DNA of 64,000 nucleotides from Hoeflea sp. 108 (GTDB lineage: Bacteria; Pseudomonadota; Alphaproteobacteria; Rhizobiales; Rhizobiaceae): the NCBI RefSeq assembly GCF_000372965.1, contig NZ_KB890024.1, positions 2,234,839 to 2,298,838 of the forward strand, in the 5' to 3' direction. Below the pieces are notes generated by a model. It saw nothing but the letters and a program-made list of their open reading frames with translations. It was not told the DNA's origin and made no database searches. Shown here piece after piece: positions 61,513 to 64,000 of this stretch. Numbering within the stretch: position 1 is the stretch's first letter; each line of letters opens with the position of its first letter. The position numbers and the translations under genes are program-made.

Positions 61513-62820
61513 TTAGTTGAACTTGTACTTCGCGCCGACACGGACAGTGTGGAAGGCAGGGATAGTCTCCGATCCATCTTCGTTGTCATGACCGTTGTAC
61601 TGTGAGTAGCGATACTCAAGATTGACGGATACGTTGTTTGAAACGGCTGTCTCAAGTCCGCCGCCCACTGAAAATCCGTTCACGCTCCAATCCCTCGTCT
61701 CGCTGAGGCCGGGAACGGACATTTTTTCCTCGACGTGCTGCCAGCTATAACCACCAAGCGCATAGGCAAGAGTAGTCTCGTTCAGCTTGGCGCCAACTCG
61801 AGCGAGCAAGTCAAAGCCATAATCGGCCTTGCCCTCATACTTCGGACCACCGAACGCAGAGGCGTCGAACAACTGGGTGGTCATGCCCGAATATCGGCCG
61901 CCAAGCTGCAGGCCGGCCACCCATATGCCATTGAATTCGTGATCGTAGCCTACATTCAACTCGCCAAACAGACCTTCGCCGCCGATGCCATGGATACTGG
62001 TAGTTCCGCTAGGGTCCTTTAGCTCATCTACAATGGCCCCAGCACCAAGTGCCCCACCGACGTAAAAGCCCGTCCAGCTATAGGCTGGAGCGGCGAAAGA
62101 TGTACCGCCGCCGTTTTGTGCGCCAAAGCGATAGTTGGCACCGATGTGGAAAGTATGTGTTGTGGGCTCAAATTTGAGCGCTCCACCCCCAAGGTCCTCA
62201 ATAGCGATGTTGTTGCCATAGTTGGCGTAGCGATACTCGGATTTGAGGGTCCAGTTGCCGCTAATTGCGGTTTCCATGCCGACCCCGAGCACATATCCGC
62301 TACGATTTTTGTCAGTATCGAAAGGCACGGCTCCAGGTGCATCTAGCTCGATGTGCTGCCAAGTATAGCCGCCGAGCACATATCCCAAGGTCGTAGGGGT
62401 AAGCAGATAGCCCGCCCTGGCGGCAACGTCGAAGCCGTACTTGTTCTTAAGCGATAGTTCCCCGGCGCCCAGCATGTTCTCGACAGAGAACGCGATGTTG
62501 CCCGCGTGAGCGTCGATGAAGCCGCCAACCAGCACTCGTTCCGAAACCAAGTAGTCGTAGCCTGCGCTCACCTCTGCAAATACGCCATCTCCACCAAGAT
62601 CCATAAGGCCTTGGGTGGGGCTACCACCCGGGGCAACTACCTCGGTGCCTCTTACGACCGCACCCACGCCGCCGCCAAAGCCGACATATACGCCGCTCCA
62701 GTTGAAGCCGGCGGCCGGTGCCTCGGTTGCAACTGCATCTGCCGCGTATGCCGACGATGCCAGTGCTGCAATTGAGGATGCGCCGAGAAGAAGCGTTGCG
62801 ATGGTCTTCGAAAATTTCAT
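61513..62820 (-). CDS. Tandem-duplicated outer-membrane beta-barrel protein
   Basis: 435 residues. After a signal peptide (ending YAADA) two homologous barrels, each about 190 residues, stand in series: unit 1 ends HTFHIGANYRFG and unit 2 ends HTVRVGAKYKFN. Matching blocks include LGYVLGGYTWQHIE and LAYALGGYSWQHVE, and METAISGNWTLKSEYRY and LETAVSNNVSVNLEYRY. Each resembles an Omp25/Omp31-type eight-stranded porin family barrel. Base use is visibly richer in A/T than the neighbours. Surface exposed; likely diverse loops. Confidence 0.88.
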   Translation of the reverse strand: MKFSKTIATLLLGASSIAALASSAYAADAVATEAPAAGFNWSGVYVGFGGGVGAVVRGTEVVAPGGSPTQGLMDLGGDGVFAEVSAGYDYLVSERVLVGGFIDAHAGNIAFSVENMLGAGELSLKNKYGFDVAARAGYLLTPTTLGYVLGGYTWQHIELDAPGAVPFDTDKNRSGYVLGVGMETAISGNWTLKSEYRYANYGNNIAIEDLGGGALKFEPTTHTFHIGANYRFGAQNGGGTSFAAPAYSWTGFYVGGALGAGAIVDELKDPSGTTSIHGIGGEGLFGELNVGYDHEFNGIWVAGLQLGGRYSGMTTQLFDASAFGGPKYEGKADYGFDLLARVGAKLNETTLAYALGGYSWQHVEEKMSVPGLSETRDWSVNGFSVGGGLETAVSNNVSVNLEYRYSQYNGHDNEDGSETIPAFHTVRVGAKYKFN

Positions 62821-62987
62821 GTTACTACCCCACTACCAGTGCAGGCAGTTTTGGCACGCTTACGTTGCGTGCGATGCAGCTAAAATGTCACAGATCGGGT
62901 CAATGCACATTTAGTCGGAAACATTTTTGGGTGTATCCGGCGAATGTTAGAGAGAATAAAACAGATCAATACCTTAAATGCCGAAAT

Positions 62988-63018
62988 GAAAGCGCCCGCC
63001 GCATTGCTGCGACGGGCG
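62988..63018 (-). terminator. Terminator after ald
   Basis: Minus strand CGCCCGTCGCA-GCAA-TGCGGCGGGCG with one G-U pair and a GNRA loop, 21 bases after the ald stop and followed by CTTTC. The A/T-rich stretch 62821-62987 between OMP and ald carries the OMP promoter. Confidence 0.85.
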
Positions 63019-63038
63019 TTTCGGCTGTTGAAGCCGAC

Positions 63039-64000
63039 TCAGGCAGCCAGTGCAGCCTTGGCTTCGATCATCTCGTAACCGAGCGCCTCGGCGACTGCAC
63101 GGTTGGTGATGCGACCACGGTGGACGTTGAGGCCGTTGCGCAGATGCGGCTCGTCGGCAAGCGCCTTCAGCCCGCGATCGGCCAGCGCCAGGCCGTAGTG
63201 CAGCGTGGCATTGTTGAGCGCATGCGCCGAGGTCACCGGCACTGCGCCCGGCATGTTGGCGACGCAATAGTGGATGATGCCGTCGACCTCATAGGTCGGA
63301 TCGGCATGAGTGGTCGCATGCGAGGTCTCGAAGCAGCCGCCCTGGTCGATTGCGACATCGACGAGTACCGCACCCTTCTTCATGCCCGACAGCATCTCGC
63401 GGCTGACCAGCTTGGGTGCTGCAGCACCGGGGATCAGGACGGCACCGACGACGATGTCGGCCGAGAAGCATTCTTCCTCGAGCGCTTCGACGGTCGAATA
63501 ACGCGTGTGCACGCGACCGGCGAACAGGTCGTCGAGCTGGCGCAGGCGCGGGATCGAGCGGTCGATGATGGAGACGTCGGCACCGAGGCCAGCCGCCATG
63601 CGCGCTGCATGCAGGCCGACCACGCCGCCGCCGATGACGGCGACCTTGCCCGGCAGCACGCCCGGTACGCCCCCGAGCAGCACGCCGCGCCCGCCATTGG
63701 CCTTCTGCAGTGCGGTTGCGCCAGCCTGGATCGACAGGCGGCCGGCGACTTCCGACATCGGCGCCAGCAGTGGCAGGCCGCCGCGATCGTCGGTCACCGT
63801 CTCATAGGCAACCGCCGTGACGCCAGAGGCCAGCAGGCCCTTCGTCTGGTCCGGATCCGGAGCCAGATGCAGGTAGGTGTAGAGGATCTGGCCTTCGCGC
63901 AGCTGCACCCATTCGTTCGGCTGCGGCTCCTTGACCTTCACGATCATATCCGAGCGGGTGAACACCTCTTCAGCCGTCCTGGCGATCTGCGCACCGGCGG
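63039..64000 (-). CDS. ald: Alanine dehydrogenase, C-terminal part
   Basis: The minus-strand gene runs out of the window at 64000; about 320 codons are seen of an expected 371. The NAD fold VIGGGVVGLHAARMA, the DVAIDQGGCFETSHATTH active-site region and the terminal GLNVHRGRITNRAVAEALG are present. The frame continues upstream of the ATG at 63965 (reading TAEEVFTRSD), so this is not the start. It interconverts alanine and pyruvate with NADH and ammonia. Confidence 0.96.
   Translation of the reverse strand, partial: AGAQIARTAEEVFTRSDMIVKVKEPQPNEWVQLREGQILYTYLHLAPDPDQTKGLLASGVTAVAYETVTDDRGGLPLLAPMSEVAGRLSIQAGATALQKANGGRGVLLGGVPGVLPGKVAVIGGGVVGLHAARMAAGLGADVSIIDRSIPRLRQLDDLFAGRVHTRYSTVEALEEECFSADIVVGAVLIPGAAAPKLVSREMLSGMKKGAVLVDVAIDQGGCFETSHATTHADPTYEVDGIIHYCVANMPGAVPVTSAHALNNATLHYGLALADRGLKALADEPHLRNGLNVHRGRITNRAVAEALGYEMIEAKAALAA

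Overview
The window is about 64 kb of GC-rich bacterial chromosome, packed with genes on both strands. It most resembles an alphaproteobacterium of the Hyphomicrobiales (Rhizobiales), near Mesorhizobium/Aminobacter. The signs are: the cell-cycle kinase CckA; a GTTC-N7-GTTC LexA box in front of dinB; a DksA with one of the four zinc cysteines; a DUF2336 protein; a tandem glycine riboswitch on gcvTHP; and frequent TTG/GTG starts preceded by clear Shine-Dalgarno sequences. I saw no phage, insertion sequence, integrase, CRISPR array, rRNA or tRNA. The genus is inferred from protein character, not from a search.

Layout. 1-5.4 kb: end of glpX, recJ, a transglutaminase-like protein, then a minus-strand patatin, hisI and folE. 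5.5-12 kb: an IscU-like scaffold, a LysR regulator with a palindrome at its start codon facing a 54-codon ORF, yidD, a class D beta-lactamase, thrS and an acyltransferase. 12-20.5 kb: an exported repeat protein, nitroreductase plus flavin reductase, a MaoC hydratase/CitE-like lyase pair, DUF2336, parE and a diguanylate cyclase. 20.7-28 kb: glycine cleavage operon gcvT-gcvH-gcvP under its riboswitch, a periplasmic molybdopterin oxidoreductase with cytochrome b, DUF1345 and YaiI proteins. 28-36.7 kb: ElaA-like acetyltransferase, frmA, dnaE, an ECF42-type sigma factor with its DGPF/YCII partner, and a methyltransferase. 36.8-43.2 kb: an orphan glycine-betaine-type binding protein coupled to an L,D-transpeptidase and a lipoprotein, dinB with LexA box, an acetyltransferase, DUF924 and a Kef-type antiporter. 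43.4-49 kb: small envelope proteins, the YcjF/YcjX pair, a SixA-like phosphatase, dksA and a FliO-like protein. 49-55.7 kb: cckA, deoD, a small conserved-looking ORF, a DEAD-box helicase and an SDR. 55.8-64 kb: palindromic repeats, a sulfur cluster cysK-alaX-sseA-GNAT, an OmpA protein, a DapB-like paralogue behind a perfect 17-bp palindrome, DUF1203, a tandem-duplicated outer-membrane barrel and part of ald.

Most of this is core metabolism and information processing. I found no large unknown multi-gene system. The least routine signals are the DapB paralogue lacking the catalytic histidines and preceded by a GntR-like operator; the ECF42/DGPF module with a matching promoter; the DinB with an N-terminal Cys4 motif; the MaoC/CitE pair; the tandem OMP of visibly lower GC; and the small ORF opposite the LysR gene.
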